From Akebia trifoliata (Eukaryota > Streptophyta > Magnoliopsida > Ranunculales > Lardizabalaceae), in assembly GCA_017979445.1 (NCBI GenBank), contig CM030716.1, positions 11,238,474 to 11,302,473 of the forward strand: a DNA stretch of 64,000 nt, given 5' to 3'. Positions within the stretch are counted from its first letter, which is position 1; the number at the start of each line of letters is the position of its first letter. A model generated the notes under the pieces. The model searched no databases. It was not told the DNA's origin and worked only from the letters and a program-made list of their open reading frames with translations. Made by a program: the position numbers and the translations under genes. This document shows positions 1 to 11,214 of the stretch, piece by piece.

Positions 1-511
1 AAAGATACAGGGAATGGTCCCATGAAATCGATGTCCCAAACATAAAAAATTTTGTAAAATAGTATGGGGTTTGTGGCATCTCATTCCTTTGGGATATATT
101 ACCTGTCTTTTGACAATGATCGCATGACTTACAATAAGAATATGAATCTTAGAATAAAGACGACCAATAAAAATCACATTCTAGCACTTTTCTTGATGTT
201 CTCTTAACTCAAAAGTGGCCTTCATAGGCATAAGAATGAAAAAAGATGAGAATATAAATAATTTCATTTTTAGGAACGCACCTTCTTATCACTTGATCTA
301 TACAATGCTTCCATAAGTATGGGTCATCCTACACATAGTATTTGGCATCATTCTTGATCTTATCTCTTTGAGCCTTAGACAAACCAAGAGGTAATATATT
401 AATAACCAAATAATTTACAATATTTGTATGCCAAGGTAATGTCATACTCGCAGAGAATAATTGCTCGTCTGGGATCGTTTCCTATAGACGAAATTTATCC
501 TCCACATGAAC
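1..511 (-). pseudogene. Athila-type gypsy integrase N-terminal part (decayed)
   Basis: Read on the minus strand, 511 to about 250 gives peptides typical of the spacer between RNase H and integrase in Athila-like Ty3/gypsy elements (PDEQLF, then NYLV, DDPYLWKHC, DQVIRRCVP). Positions 150-80 give the zinc-finger end CKSCDHCQKTG. Positions 50-1 give the integrase core start WDIDFMGPFP. A frame change separates the zinc finger from the core, and stops are present (for example after AKYYV), so it is dead. The reading continues across the inserted element into the RNase H end at 3277. The family is clear; the lineage name rests on the gag and protease further along. Confidence 0.85.
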
Positions 512-514
512 TAA

Positions 515-600
515 GGGGGCGATTGATTGCGCTTCAAAACGTAATTTTACCGGCATTTGCGTCAAAACGCGGCGTTTTGAAGCTGAATCAAACGGACCGC
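515..600. repeat. Small foldback at the left end of the PIF-type element
   Basis: Positions 515-541 and 573-600 form an inverted repeat: both arms contain the GATT-rich terminus followed by GCTTCAAAACG. The terminal repeat is therefore present twice, head to head, within 86 bp. It may be a minimal MITE (miniature inverted-repeat element) at the end of the larger element, or a terminal hairpin. Confidence 0.65.
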
Positions 601-915
601 AATCATTTGCGTTTTGCTTTACCGAGTTTGCGTTACCAAATTGCGTTTATAAACGCAAATGTGAAAAGCGGAATTTTAGAGCTTTTTCAATTTGCGTTTG
701 CGGGAGACGCGAATTACCGAAAAACATCTCATGTGAAAAGACGTTATTACCCTTCGTTTTTTTTAACTCATTTCTCTTCGTCTCTTCTTCGACAGAACCC
801 TCACACAGCAACATCGATTTCTCTTCGTCTCTTCTTTGACAGAACCCTCACATAGCAACGTCGTTCTCGACAGAACCCTCGGACACCGACGTCGTCATCT
901 TCTCCTAAAGTCTCA

Positions 916-920
<5 letters not shown>

Positions 921-946
<26 letters not shown>
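921..946 (+). repeat. CT microsatellite in the 5' leader of the GPX fragment
   Basis: About 13 CT dinucleotides in a row lie just upstream of the GPX start codon. CT runs are common in plant 5' untranslated leaders, which suggests the captured segment included the donor gene's leader. Confidence 0.9.
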
Positions 947-948
<2 letters not shown>

Positions 949-970
949 CCATACAAACCCTTGATTTGGT

Positions 971-1369
971 ATGGGTGCTTCTCAATCATCTACCTTAGAT
1001 CAGTCCCTCCATGATTTCACAGTCAAGGTAAGTTAATTTTATCAGATTTCAATTTCAATTTTTTTTCTCTGTCTCTCTGTATGAAAATTCATCACTTACA
1101 CGCATATGGGTTCTTTGAAATTATGGGATTTTCTCTTCAGGATTGTAAAGGGAAGGATGTTGATCTCAACATTTACAAAGGGAAGATTATTGTTGTTGGT
1201 AACGTTGCTTCCAAATGGTACTTTATTTTTCAAAAATGGGTCGTTCATCAATCTTATTTATTTATTTATTTTGGTTTTTCTGAATATTAATGGGATTGTG
1301 TTTGGAGCTGAACAGTGGATACCAATTATACCCAATTGACTGAGCTTTACACCAAATACAAGGATAAAG
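971..1369 (+). pseudogene. GPX: Glutathione peroxidase, captured 5' gene fragment (exons 1-3)
   Basis: Plant GPX enzymes are thiol peroxidases that reduce hydroperoxides. Exon 1 (971-1027) encodes MGASQSS..HDFTVK and ends at GTAAGT. Exon 2 (1141-1217) follows TTCTCTTCAG, encodes DVDLNIYKGKIIVVGNVASK and stops inside the codon for the peroxidatic Cys. Exon 3 (1316-1369) encodes TNYTQLTELYTKYKDK. Splice sites are conserved, but exon 3 is 54 nt where about 62 is expected. The missing 8 nt directly follow the CG of the active-site motif and shift the frame. No downstream exons (PCNQF, WNF motifs) are seen up to 3273. Introns are kept, so capture was at the DNA level. Non-functional. Confidence 0.88.
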
Positions 1370-3100
1370 GTGAGATTCTGTTATATTGTTTTGTTTTCTT
1401 TTTGTTGGATCAATTTTTGAAGTACCCAGGAAGGCTACACTTGGTAATTTCCTATGAAGGATTTTTGCTTAATTTTCCCTTTTTGGAGGTTAACCCGTGA
1501 AGGGATTTGCTTACTTTTCTCAAATTTTGGATGATTATTGAAATTTTCACGAAGGACTTTTGCTTACTTTTACCTTTTTCTTTTGGAGCATCTAACCTAT
1601 GAAAGGTTTTTATTTATTTATTTTGTTTTTCCCCTTTGTTGGAAATATTAATGAAATCTGATCTAAATGGTAGAAAGATTAATATTTGGATGTCAATTAT
1701 GGGAAAAAAAATTTGACACCTATTTTAAAGAATAGGGAGATGTGCGGAATTGCACTACCTATTGTGGAATAAAATTATGGAATAGGGTCATGTAGAAAAG
1801 AATAATATAAGAAACAAACAAATGCAAACTTGGCTTCATGCCAGAGAGAACAACTAGAAAGATACAATTGGATATTACATGGATTATTTCAAAATCTTTA
1901 AATGTTGATATTTTATGATATAACTTTACAAAATAGCTTTTGTTTGTTTCATACCTTAGTGAAATTTACTCTTTAGGATAGATATTTTATTAGTTTAACT
2001 TGATTATAGATTTAGATATAAATATAGTGGCCTTGCTAAAGACATCGAAGGGTATTTGAAAACCAAGGGTGCATCTCAAATATTCACTTAAACGTAGAGG
2101 TGTATGTTTGTCTAAATTACTTTCCTTTTTAAAGTAATTCCTTTAGGATTTTTTTATATTAAATAACCAAAACTCCCTTAGTTATATTAAATAACCAAAA
2201 CTCCGATTGCTTTGCATTGAAAATATTTCCGTTTGCTTAGGATTGAAATAAATTTCTGCTTGTTTTCAAATAGATTTAAGTATCTTGTTCAATATTTTGT
2301 TATTGTCAAGATGAATATGAGATTCTAATATCATTGTTGTGTTTTGGTAATCCGATCCAACCTTAGTTACACAATGATTGAATTTTCTTCAATGGGTTAT
2401 GGTAGGGCTAGAGTGGGATTTAATTGACACATTTCCATGCATTTTGGAATGTTATATTACTTTCAACATGGTCTTATTTCACCAAAATTGCGAATATTAC
2501 TTCCATGCATTTTCTCTTTTTTTCTTATGACTGTTTCAATGTTCCATCACAATTACTTTTGTTGTAAATCCCATTACATTCACAGCACTGCAACATTGCA
2601 CTTAGCCTCATGGTAAGTCATGCATTAGTTGTTGATAGTGTAAGGCGATTTTACCCACTTGTGATACATGCCAAATGATACACATGGGCTGTTTTGTTAG
2701 AAATTAAAATTAAATGACTATTTTATGACAATTATCAACTTAGTTTTGTTAAGATCAACTAATATATACGATGTAATGTGGATGTGTTATGTACAATGTG
2801 AATTTTGGATTGTGTATTATGTAGGTATTTTGTTTATTAGGAAAATTCCATATGTCCATTTTTTTAAGGAGATGCTGCCGAAATTTCTATAGAATTATAA
2901 ATTTTTTTATAATTTTTATAGACATTTTAAAATTAAAATAATAATTATTTTAATTTTTATATAATTTTATTATATTTATATATATTTAGTGTAATTATCT
3001 ATTTATAGGGGCATTCTGATCATTTTTAATGCATTTTGGGTGCATTATCAACCTTAAGGGTATTTTGATCATTTTATCCTAACACAACAAATTCTTGAAG
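1370..3100. other. Non-coding cargo of the PIF-type element
   Basis: AT-rich sequence that begins as the third GPX intron. It contains a short repeated phrase (GAAGGATTTTTGCTTA and variants, about 1440-1610) and a duplicated block near 2160 and 2190 (ATTAAATAACCAAAACTCC). I see no further exon or recognisable protein. Confidence 0.6.
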
Positions 3101-3109
3101 CTGTATCAA

Positions 3110-3262
3110 GCAGTAATTACTAGATTCTGACAGCAGATTCTGACAGCACAGCACTTTTAGAAAGCCCTATCAAGCAAGCTTTTCAGTGTTTCAGATTCTG
3201 ACAACAGATTCTAACAGCAGATTCTGGCAGTAGAAGTTCACAGCAGATTCTGGCAGCTGAAT
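3110..3262. repeat. Short interspersed repeat AGATTCTGACAGC near the right end of the PIF-type element
   Basis: The phrase AGATTCTGACAGC or a close variant (GGCAGC, AACAGC) occurs about seven times in 150 bp next to the right terminus. Subterminal repeats of this sort can be transposase-binding sites. That role is inferred. Confidence 0.7.
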
Positions 3263-3276
3263 CAATCAGGCCCTAA

Positions 3277-4591
3277 ACGACTCAAATAATCCGCGATATG
3301 ATTTTCTGTCCCTTTTTTGTCTTTGATCTCCAAATCAAATTAACTCAAGAGAAGTATCCATCTTATTACTCTTGGTTTTGCCTCTTTTTTCGTCATCAAA
3401 TAACAAAAAGTTGCATTGCACATTATCTCAAAGGAATGTTCCAGTCAGGAAGTTGGATAATTGGGGTAGAAGTCAACAATTCCTTTAGTTTATCAAATGC
3501 CTTTTTACATGTCTCATCGAACTCAAAAGTCACATTCTTTTGTAGCAACTTGCATAAGGGTAATGCTATTTTGGAGAAGTCCTTGATGAATTTTCGATAA
3601 AAACCTGCATGTCCAAGAAAAGAACGAACTTCCCGTACACTAGCGGGATAAGGTAAATATTGAATAATATCAACTTTAGCTTTATCTAACTCAATTCTCC
3701 TAAATGAAACAATATGACCAAAAACTATACCTTGTTCAACCATAAAATTACATTTTTCAGAATTTAACACAAGGTTAGGTTATATGCATTTTTCAATAAC
3801 AAGTGTAAGGTTATGCAAATAATTATCAAAGGAGTCTCCATAAACTATGAAATCATCCATAAAGACTTTTATGATTTGTTCAATATAATCTGAAAATATG
3901 CTAACCATACACCTTTGGAAAGTGGTTGGGGTGTTGCAAAGGCCAAAAGACATGTGACGATATGCAAAAGTCCCGAATGGACATGTAAAAGTCATTTTTT
4001 CTTAATCTTCTGAAGCAATTGCAATATGAAAATAACTTGAATAACTATCAAGAAAGCAATAGTAAGAATGACTAGCTAACCTTTCAAGCATTTGATCAAT
4101 AAAAGATAAAGGGAAGTGGTCTTTGCGGGTTACAATATTTAATTTTTTATAGTCTATACAAACCTGCCATTCATTTTGAACACGAATCGTAACTAACTTA
4201 TCATTCTGATTTTTCACAATAGTTATTCCAGTCTTTTAGGAACCACTTGAATCAGACTAACCCAATTACTATCCGAAATAGGATAAATCACTCCAACTTC
4301 AAGAAGTTTGAGGATCTCCTTCATCACTACATCCATCATGGATGAGTTCAATCTTCTTTGCGATTGACAGAAAGGTTTTGCTCCCTCTTCAAGTAAGATA
4401 CGATGCATGCATGTAGATGGGTTAATTCTTTTAATATCCATAATTGTCCAACCAATAGCCGTCTTATGCTCCTTAAAGACATGTACAAGTTTTTCTTCTT
4501 GCGATGCACTAAGTTTACTAGAAATGATCAATAGTAATGTTCCTCCGTCTCCAAGGAACACGTACTTGAGGTTATTAGGGAGAAGCTTCAA
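3277..4591 (-). pseudogene. Athila-type gypsy reverse transcriptase and RNase H (decayed)
   Basis: Minus-strand readings in order: 4591-4223 carries the start of RT (CMHRILLEEGAKP, GVIYPISDSNWVS). 4217-4002 has the R-x-C-x-DYKKLN and FLDSYSSY blocks. 3995-3780 has PFGTFAYRHMSFGLCNTPTTF and the catalytic block FMDDF. 3770-3423 has the thumb and RNase H entry (FLGHAGFYRKFIKDFS). The RNase H end, IKDKKGTENHIADYLSRL-like, runs into the PIF insertion at 3277. Frame breaks separate the blocks. The family motif FLDGYSGY reads FLDSYSSY, so activity is unlikely. Confidence 0.92.
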
Positions 4592-4819
4592 ATCCAGAAT
4601 GAGGGCCTACAAAATAGAGGGTAAAATTCTCTTGTTAGAAATTGGTAACGTAATATAAGGAATGTTACCTGACTATTGTAATTTTGAAAAATCATTCAAC
4701 TCTGCAACAGTTTCCTACAAATCAATACTCAAGTCTAACTCCTCCATTCTCTTTCTCAAGATGCTTACTAATGACAATTTCCAATCCATCTTTTCCATCA
4801 AGTTCAAAAACTTCCTGTG

Positions 4820-5371
4820 CTAAAGAATGATCACATCAATAGAATAAACAGGATTATCATCATCAGGATATTTCATGAGTTCATAAATATTAAACTTAAC
4901 AATTTCACCATCTAATTCCATGGTAAGTGTGCCATTACAAACATTTATCTTAGTCTTAGATGTCTTTAAGAATGGTCTTCCTAACAAAATAAGAGTAGTT
5001 TGATCACCATTCTCCATATCAAGCACATAAAAATCAGTAGGGAAAACAAAATCATTAACTTGCACAAGAACATCCTCAACTACACCTTTAGAATATGCAT
5101 TAAATCTATCAGTCAATTGAATCATAACATCAGTTTTATCCAAAGGTCCAAGTTTCAAAGAAGCATATATAGAATATGACATGACATTGATAGAAGCTTC
5201 TAAATTTAGTATGGCCTTCTTAAATCTAGTGTTACATATCGTAAACATATTTGGATCTTTACACTTTGTAAGGAGTTTTCTTTGAATAACTGCAGAAACA
5301 TTCTCCCTTACTCTTACCTTCTCACATCCTTTAAGTTTCTGTTTCCTCTTAATTGTACATAGTTTTTTCAA
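4820..5371 (-). pseudogene. Athila-type gypsy aspartic protease region
   Basis: An open stretch of 183 codons matching the Athila protease region: KDPNMFTICN, then ASINVMSYSIYASL, then PTDFYVLDME, then ILLGRPFLKT..INVCNGTLTM. The active-site Asp of the usual D-L-G-A-S appears as Asn (ILNLEAS), so the enzyme would be inactive. It lies between gag (5475-6388) and RT (4591) in the expected order. Confidence 0.88.
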
Positions 5372-5474
5372 GAATTTAGCATAATGAGATACTTGTTTAA
5401 TAGCATCTAAAAGTGGAATATTTACTTTGCATCTACGAAAAGTCTCATATAAATCTTTATTTTGCTCATATTTT

Positions 5475-6388
5475 CTAAATTATATTATATCCTAAGGAAA
5501 AAGGAGGTACTGGTTTATAATCAGAAAGAGGCGGAAACTTACGCTTAGGTACATCATCGTCATTGGGAACGTTCTTGTTTACAACAACATTTTTCTCCTT
5601 ATCTTTCTTTGATGATGTTGAGGCTACTTTTACTGGAATCTCAACCTCTTTACCACTTCTCAAAACAATTGCACTTGCATTTTCTCTTGGATTTACTACT
5701 GTTTGAGAGTGTAATTTTCCCGTACTTTGTGCCTCTAGCTGATTAATTGCGGTTGCCATTTGACCCATTTGATTGTCCAAACTTTGAATACTGGCCCTCA
5801 TCTTTTGTTGAAATTGTTTTGTCTCTTGTTGAAATTGCAAGTTGTTAATGGCAAAAGACTTAACAATATCTTTTAAAGGCATACTAGAATTAGAAGTTTG
5901 GCCCGATTGTTGTCTAGGGGGTGTGGTTGCTTATATTACTGGAAACTTGGGCGATTTTGAGTTGCGGGTTGGTTTACTTGTGGATTCTCATAGCTAAGAT
6001 TGAGGTGATCCCTCCATCCCAGGTTATACGTGCTCAAATAGGGATCATACTTCCTTTGTGATAGTCCAGGAAAATCACCCGCCGCATTTACTTGCTTAAT
6101 GGGCTCTTCTTGAAGAATTGTGTACATATCGGTTGGATGTCCTACTACCGAACAAATCACACAAGCTTTCACTGTTTGCATATTACCTACATCTATTTGG
6201 CGAACAAAAGAAGTTAGATTCGCAATTTGTTGTTCAAGGGAGGAAATATTTACCTCATTAACATGCTTAGATGGAGGGTCAAGTGTAGTGCCAAATTGTT
6301 GAGAATTGGCTGTCATATTTGCAATTAAGTTTCTCACGACCTCAGGAGTTTTATCCACCCAAGCCCCTCCACTAACAACATCAATCAT
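5475..6388 (-). pseudogene. Athila-type gag C-terminal half
   Basis: Two blocks (6388-5936 and 5882-5475) separated by a stop. The first reads DVVSGGAWVDKTPE, NLIANMTANSQQF, then the knuckle-like CVICSVVGHPTDM and KYDPY..YNLGWRDHLNLSY, a signature of Athila gag. The second Cys of the knuckle is Tyr. The second block includes MRASIQSLDNQMGQMATAIN, a predicted coiled segment, then basic residues. The N-terminal half of gag and the 5' LTR are missing; similarity fades at about 6510. Confidence 0.88.
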
Positions 6389-6509
6389 GCTCCTATTAGT
6401 GGATAAAAGACCCTCATAGAAATACTAGAGGGTCATCAATCATGCTCCTACTTATCTAGTATTGTTGTGACCTTATTGAAAATATCAGTGGAAGTGACGA
6501 CCTCGTTGT

Positions 6510-6730
6510 GAATTATATATAGGGTCAGCAAAATAGCTAGTATAAACCAAAAGAAATTTAAATCTTCTATAAAAAGTGCAAAATATTTTCTCTGACCATA
6601 TGCATATAGGATGGGGTTGTCATTATTGCTAAAGTACTTGACAATGTTCCCTTCTCATGTTAACAATGCTTTATGCTAAAATCTAATTTAGCAGATTGTT
6701 GTTGTGATTTAAGCTATATTCTTTGGTTAT
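6510..6730. other. Unassigned sequence between the Athila fragment and the CACTA
   Basis: About 220 bp of AT-rich DNA with no open frame or repeat that I recognise. It ends in the TTC that is duplicated on the far side of the CACTA element. Confidence 0.5.
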
Positions 6731-6733
6731 TTC

Positions 6734-8170
6734 CACTACAAAAACGGCGTCTTTTTGCGGCAGAACGTTAACGGCGTTTCCAAAAAGTCGCCTCTAATTG
6801 TTAACCAACAACGGCGGTTCCAACATAACCGCTGGGTATATCATAAGAATAACGGCATTTCCATAAAAACGCCATTAATTAATTTGATTAATTTATTAAA
6901 TTATAAAAACGATTTAGCGGCGGTTATGATGTGCCGCTAATACGTAGGAAACAACGACAGTTTATACATAACCGCTGGTAATACTATCCAAATAACGGCG
7001 GTTTTATACAAATGCCGTTAATTAATTTGATTAATTTATTAAATTATAAAAACGATTTTGTGGCGGTTATTATGTGCCGCTAATACGCAAGAAACAACAA
7101 CAGTTTATACATACCGCTGGTAATACTATCCAAATAATGGCGGTTTTATCCAAACGCCGTTAATTAATTCGATTAATTTTTAAATGTATTTAAAACGATT
7201 TAACAGCGGTTGTTATGTGTCGCTATAGATAGGAAACAACGGCCGTTTCTAAATAACCGCTGGGAATACAGTAGAAATAACGGCGGTTAAAAACTAGTTA
7301 ACGGCGGTTATGTTGTGCCGTTAATACATAAGAAACAATAGCAGTTTCTACAGAACCGCTGGTAATACTAAACAAATAACGGCGGTTCTATACAGATGCC
7401 GTTAATTAAATAGATTAATTTTTAAATGTATAAAAAACGAGTTAACAACGGTTGTGTTTATAACAGCAGCACATCTGTTGCTAATACTAAAGAAACAACG
7501 GCTGTTTTATAGAACTGCGGGTAATACGTATAAATAACGGCGTGTTTATAACCGCCGTTAATTTGATTGAATATTTTATATATACATCTATTAAAAGATT
7601 TAACGGCAAGTATAAAGTGCCGCTAATACACAAGAAGCAACGACACTTTTCTATTAAACCATCGGTAATATTTAAAATATAATGGCAGTTTATGGAAACG
7701 CCGTTAATTCGCTCGAATATTTTTAATGTATAAACAAGATTTAACTTATAAGTTCCCTGGGTACTCCCTAGATCGCGAGTACTGATAGATATTGGGTTTA
7801 CCAATCGGCCTTCTTTAATAGGGCACTCAATCAATCTCCTTTTATATCGATTTTCATTAAAGGTCTGGGAAGAAAACTACAAGAGAGCTGTTGAGTGGAA
7901 GGTGTATTACCGTGGGGTTAATGGTGCTGTAGCAGTGGTAACTGCAGTAGTACCGACCGCAATGGGAACAGTCTTCATGTGCCACTAATACACATGAAAC
8001 AACGGTTTTTTTCTTAATAATCGTCGATAATTTAATCCGATCATTTTTTTTATTTAATTAATTAAATTTATAAAATATGTTTTACATCGTTTTTTAAATG
8101 TCGGTAATTCAATTTTTAATGGTAGTAATTAATGATTCGTCGTTAACACATTTAGTTTGTTTGGGTATAA
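6734..8170. repeat. Left subterminal repeats of the CACTA
   Basis: A degenerate tandem array with units of about 100-150 bp. Each unit contains AACGGCGGTTTTAT, GCCGTTAATTAATT, GTGCCGCTAATAC and GGAAACAACG. Units start near 6949, 7090, 7232, 7332, 7491, 7631 and 7997. In En/Spm elements such motifs bind the element's own DNA-binding protein; that role here is inferred. Confidence 0.85.
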
Positions 8171-8800
8171 GCGGCAAAATTTTTCTTTCGACATATCAAT
8201 TGACTCAACTCCTCATCTCGACTGAGTCATCCAAAAACTGAACCACCTTGGATTAGAAATTGAACCAATTTAATCGACTATACATATTTTTTAGGAGATA
8301 TATTTTAAAAATACTTATATGTTAAATATATTTGGATAGTTTTATATATTTGAATTCTTATCGGATACGGATTCAGATATTAACATTTCGAATCTGATAA
8401 TATCATAATCAAAATAATATATTATATTATATTATTTTATTTGATTAATTTTTTTATATAAATAATATAATAAATAATAATTATTTTTAATAATGAAAAT
8501 AATTATATTATCCTTTCAGATATCGAATAATATCCGATTCGAATTCGAATTCAGATATTAGATAAAAATTTCGGATTTAGATATTACTACCTCCGAACCA
8601 ATAAGCATCCATTGACAGCCTTACATTGAGTTGAATCTCAACTCATTTAAATGGGATAAAAAAAGAGAGTTTCTATTGTCACACCAACTTTTGCTAATGC
8701 CACCCAAGTCATATGTAAATAAAGGAGTTTCTATTGCAACACCAACTTTTGCTAACGCTACCCAATTGATATGCAAATCAGAGAATTATCTATTTTTTAA
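8171..8800. other. CACTA interior with a short tandem duplication
   Basis: 8340-8590 is very AT-rich with several GATATTA/CGAATTC-type phrases in both orientations. 8667-8784 holds two copies (period about 58 bp) of a block starting GAGTTTCTATTG. No coding sequence seen. Confidence 0.6.
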
Positions 8801-8809
8801 GAGGCGTTT

Positions 8810-9130
8810 TGGTTGTGAACCGCCACCAACACAGCAACACCGCCGGCAATTTGCGGGAAATCGTCGAAGAATCACGAATTTTTGGCGCCAACATTTCATT
8901 TTATTCCTCTCTCCCTCTTACACTGTACATCTTCCTCTTTCATTCCATCTTCCTCTCGCACTCTCTCTGTCTATAACGCACTCTCTCTGTCCATCTCACT
9001 CTCTTGCCCTAACTCCTAATCTCTCCTTCTCACACCCTCTTCATCTTGGTTACGATTTTTATCCCTACGAAAGGCGTAGAAGCTCAACTCATTGTGGTTT
9101 TTTTATACCAAGGCTCTCTAGATTTGAGGT
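8810..9130 (+). other. Probable 5' leader exon of the CACTA gene
   Basis: A relatively GC-rich, pyrimidine-rich stretch (CTCTCTCTGT blocks around 8960-9000) that looks like a plant 5' untranslated exon. It ends near 9128 at a GTTTGTAAAG donor-like site. The next strong acceptor is the TAG just before the ATG at 10234. Transcription is inferred, not shown. Confidence 0.45.
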
Positions 9131-9239
9131 TTGTAAAGGTTTTGCTTTTTAAAACTCATTTACTATGATAAATCCCATTTACTTCGTCTTGAATGTTTTT
9201 TTTCGTGAATTTTTGAGTTTTTGTTCATTTTCTTCATAG

Positions 9240-9990
9240 AACTATGGATGTTTTTGGTAAAATTTTTACTTGAATGCTAGGTTTTGTGTAGAATCTTGAG
9301 GAATTTTTACTTTAGATGTTTTTTACTTGAATGCTAGGTTTTGTATACAGGTTTCAGAAAATCTATGGGGGAATTTTTTGATTTTTGGTTAATAATTAAG
9401 GATTAAATTTTATGGGATTTGTTGTGTTTATGATAATTTGATCTTTAAAGATACCCAACTTATATGGGGTATTATTGAACCAGTTTTTTTTTTTTTCATA
9501 AATTTTGGAGTTTTTGTTAATTTTTTTTATATAATTATGGATTTCTTTGGCAAAATTGTTACTTGGATGCTGGATTTTGTGTAGAATCTTGAATTGAGTA
9601 TGCTTATACAGGTTTCAGGAAATTTATGGAGGAATTTATTAGTTTTTGATTAATAATTAAGGGTTAAGTTTTATGGGATTTATTTTGTTTCTAGTAATTT
9701 GATCTTTAAAGATACCCAACTTATATGGGGTATTATTGAACTAGTTTTTTTTCATGAATTTTGGAGTTTTTGTTCATTTTTCTTTATAGAACTATGGATT
9801 TGTTTGGTAAAATTGTTTCTTCGATGCTGGATTTTGTGTAGAATCTTGAATTGGGTATGCTTATACTGGTTTCAAGAAATTTATGGAGGAATTTTTTAGT
9901 TTTTGATTAATAATTAAGGGTTAAGTTTTATGGGATTTGTTTTGTTTATGGTAATTTGATATTTAAAGATACCCAACTTGTATTGGGTAT
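9240..9990. repeat. Three tandem copies of a ~260-bp intronic block
   Basis: The block contains AGATACCCAACTTATATGGG, TTTTGTGTAGAATCTTGA and GGATTTGTTTTGTTT. Landmark positions are 9441, 9702 and about 9959, a spacing of about 260 bp. It fills the presumed first intron of the Transposase_24-type gene. The copies differ at many positions, so it is not a recent expansion. Confidence 0.85.
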
Positions 9991-11214
9991 TATTGTTTAC
10001 TAGTTTATATTATAGCGTGAACTTGTATCTACTTCTTGAGGGTTGGAGTTTTCTTATTTGTCTGGTAATTTGAGTTATTGAAATTAAAGTTGTTGCTTAT
10101 AAGGGTTCCACAATCAATTGAAACTTAAAATGTTAATGAGATGCTTTTTTGGTTAGAAATGACAACTAATTATTTAATTTATTTTCCATATAATATATTG
10201 TATGCTAACTTTTTTGTTTATTGCATGTCTTAGATGGACCCTTCAGAGGATGAATCAAGTCCATTACAGTATGAGACCGGTGAGGGGTTGTCTGGATCCA
10301 CTACCAAGAAAAGAAGGGGTCCAACAAGGTGCTTGAGCCTATTTTCTCTCCCACCAAATAAAAGGCTAAGAATAGAATTTGATAAGGCAAAACAACCATT
10401 TGGAAAACATGTGCCTAAAATGTCTAACTTTTGTGGGGTTATAGCTAGAGACCCACGTATGTTTCGTTTAGATGTTCAATCGTGGAGAAAGATTGATAAA
10501 GATGACAAAGAGCGTGCATGGCAAATGCTACTGGTAGGTTACATATGTTTTAACATAATTATAATACATTTTATTTTTGTCTTTACTGGAAACTATTAGA
10601 ATGATATAATATTTGATTGGCATGCTGATATATATAGGAAAAATTCAAAATTGTCAGAGAGAATCGCTCATTTGTCATGGAAACAATGGGTAGGAAATGG
10701 AAGGACTACAAGTGCGGTCTTAAACGTACTATTTACGATGCGTACGATGATGATGCAATCCGATATGAGCATCGTCCCGATGGTGTTCCTATTGAGCAGT
10801 GAGCAGCACTCATAGATTATTGGAATTCAGAGTTAGGACAGGTACATGCTTAATATTTCAGATTTGTTACCATTGTACATGATATTTTTATTAATTGTTT
10901 TTTCTTAATACAGCGTCGAAGTGAGACAAATAAGAAAAATCACTCGCAACAGACAATGTTACATACGTCTGGTTCAAAAAGCTTTGTTTGCCTTCGCCAC
11001 GAAGAGGTATTATAAATCATAATAATATTTAATTCATTATCATTGTTCATTCAGTAGAATCATGTAATTAACTATTATTTTCTCACCAATGTCTTAATAA
11101 GAAGATAAAAATGGCACCTGCATACCCCCAAGCAGAGCTGAAATGTGGATAAAGGCTCATTCTCATAAAGATGGGGTACTTGTTGATGATGATGCTGCTA
11201 TCAAAATAGTAAGT

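Larger units (their letters stand above)
512..3276. mobile_element. PIF/Harbinger-type non-autonomous element carrying a GPX gene fragment
   Basis: The element body is 515-3273 (2759 bp). It is flanked by TAA at 512-514 and 3274-3276, the 3-bp TWA duplication typical of PIF/Harbinger. The left end reads GGGGGCGATTGATTGCGCTT; the right end, reverse-complemented, reads GGGCCTGATTGATTCAGCTG, sharing the GATTGATT block. Removing the body plus one TAA restores an uninterrupted gypsy reading (LSRL joined to VHVED). No transposase is encoded. The cargo is the first three exons of a glutathione peroxidase gene, so this resembles a Pack-type element. The short imperfect terminal repeats leave some doubt about the superfamily, not about the insertion. 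Confidence 0.85.

Noticed and set aside
424..855. 143-codon plus-strand frame
   Set aside because: It crosses the border between the Athila integrase (antisense) and the PIF-type element, so it cannot be one gene.
8631..9152. 173-codon frame rich in Ser, Leu and His
   Set aside because: Composition follows a CT-rich leader with a tandem duplication. No start context or domain; better explained as the 5' leader of the CACTA gene.
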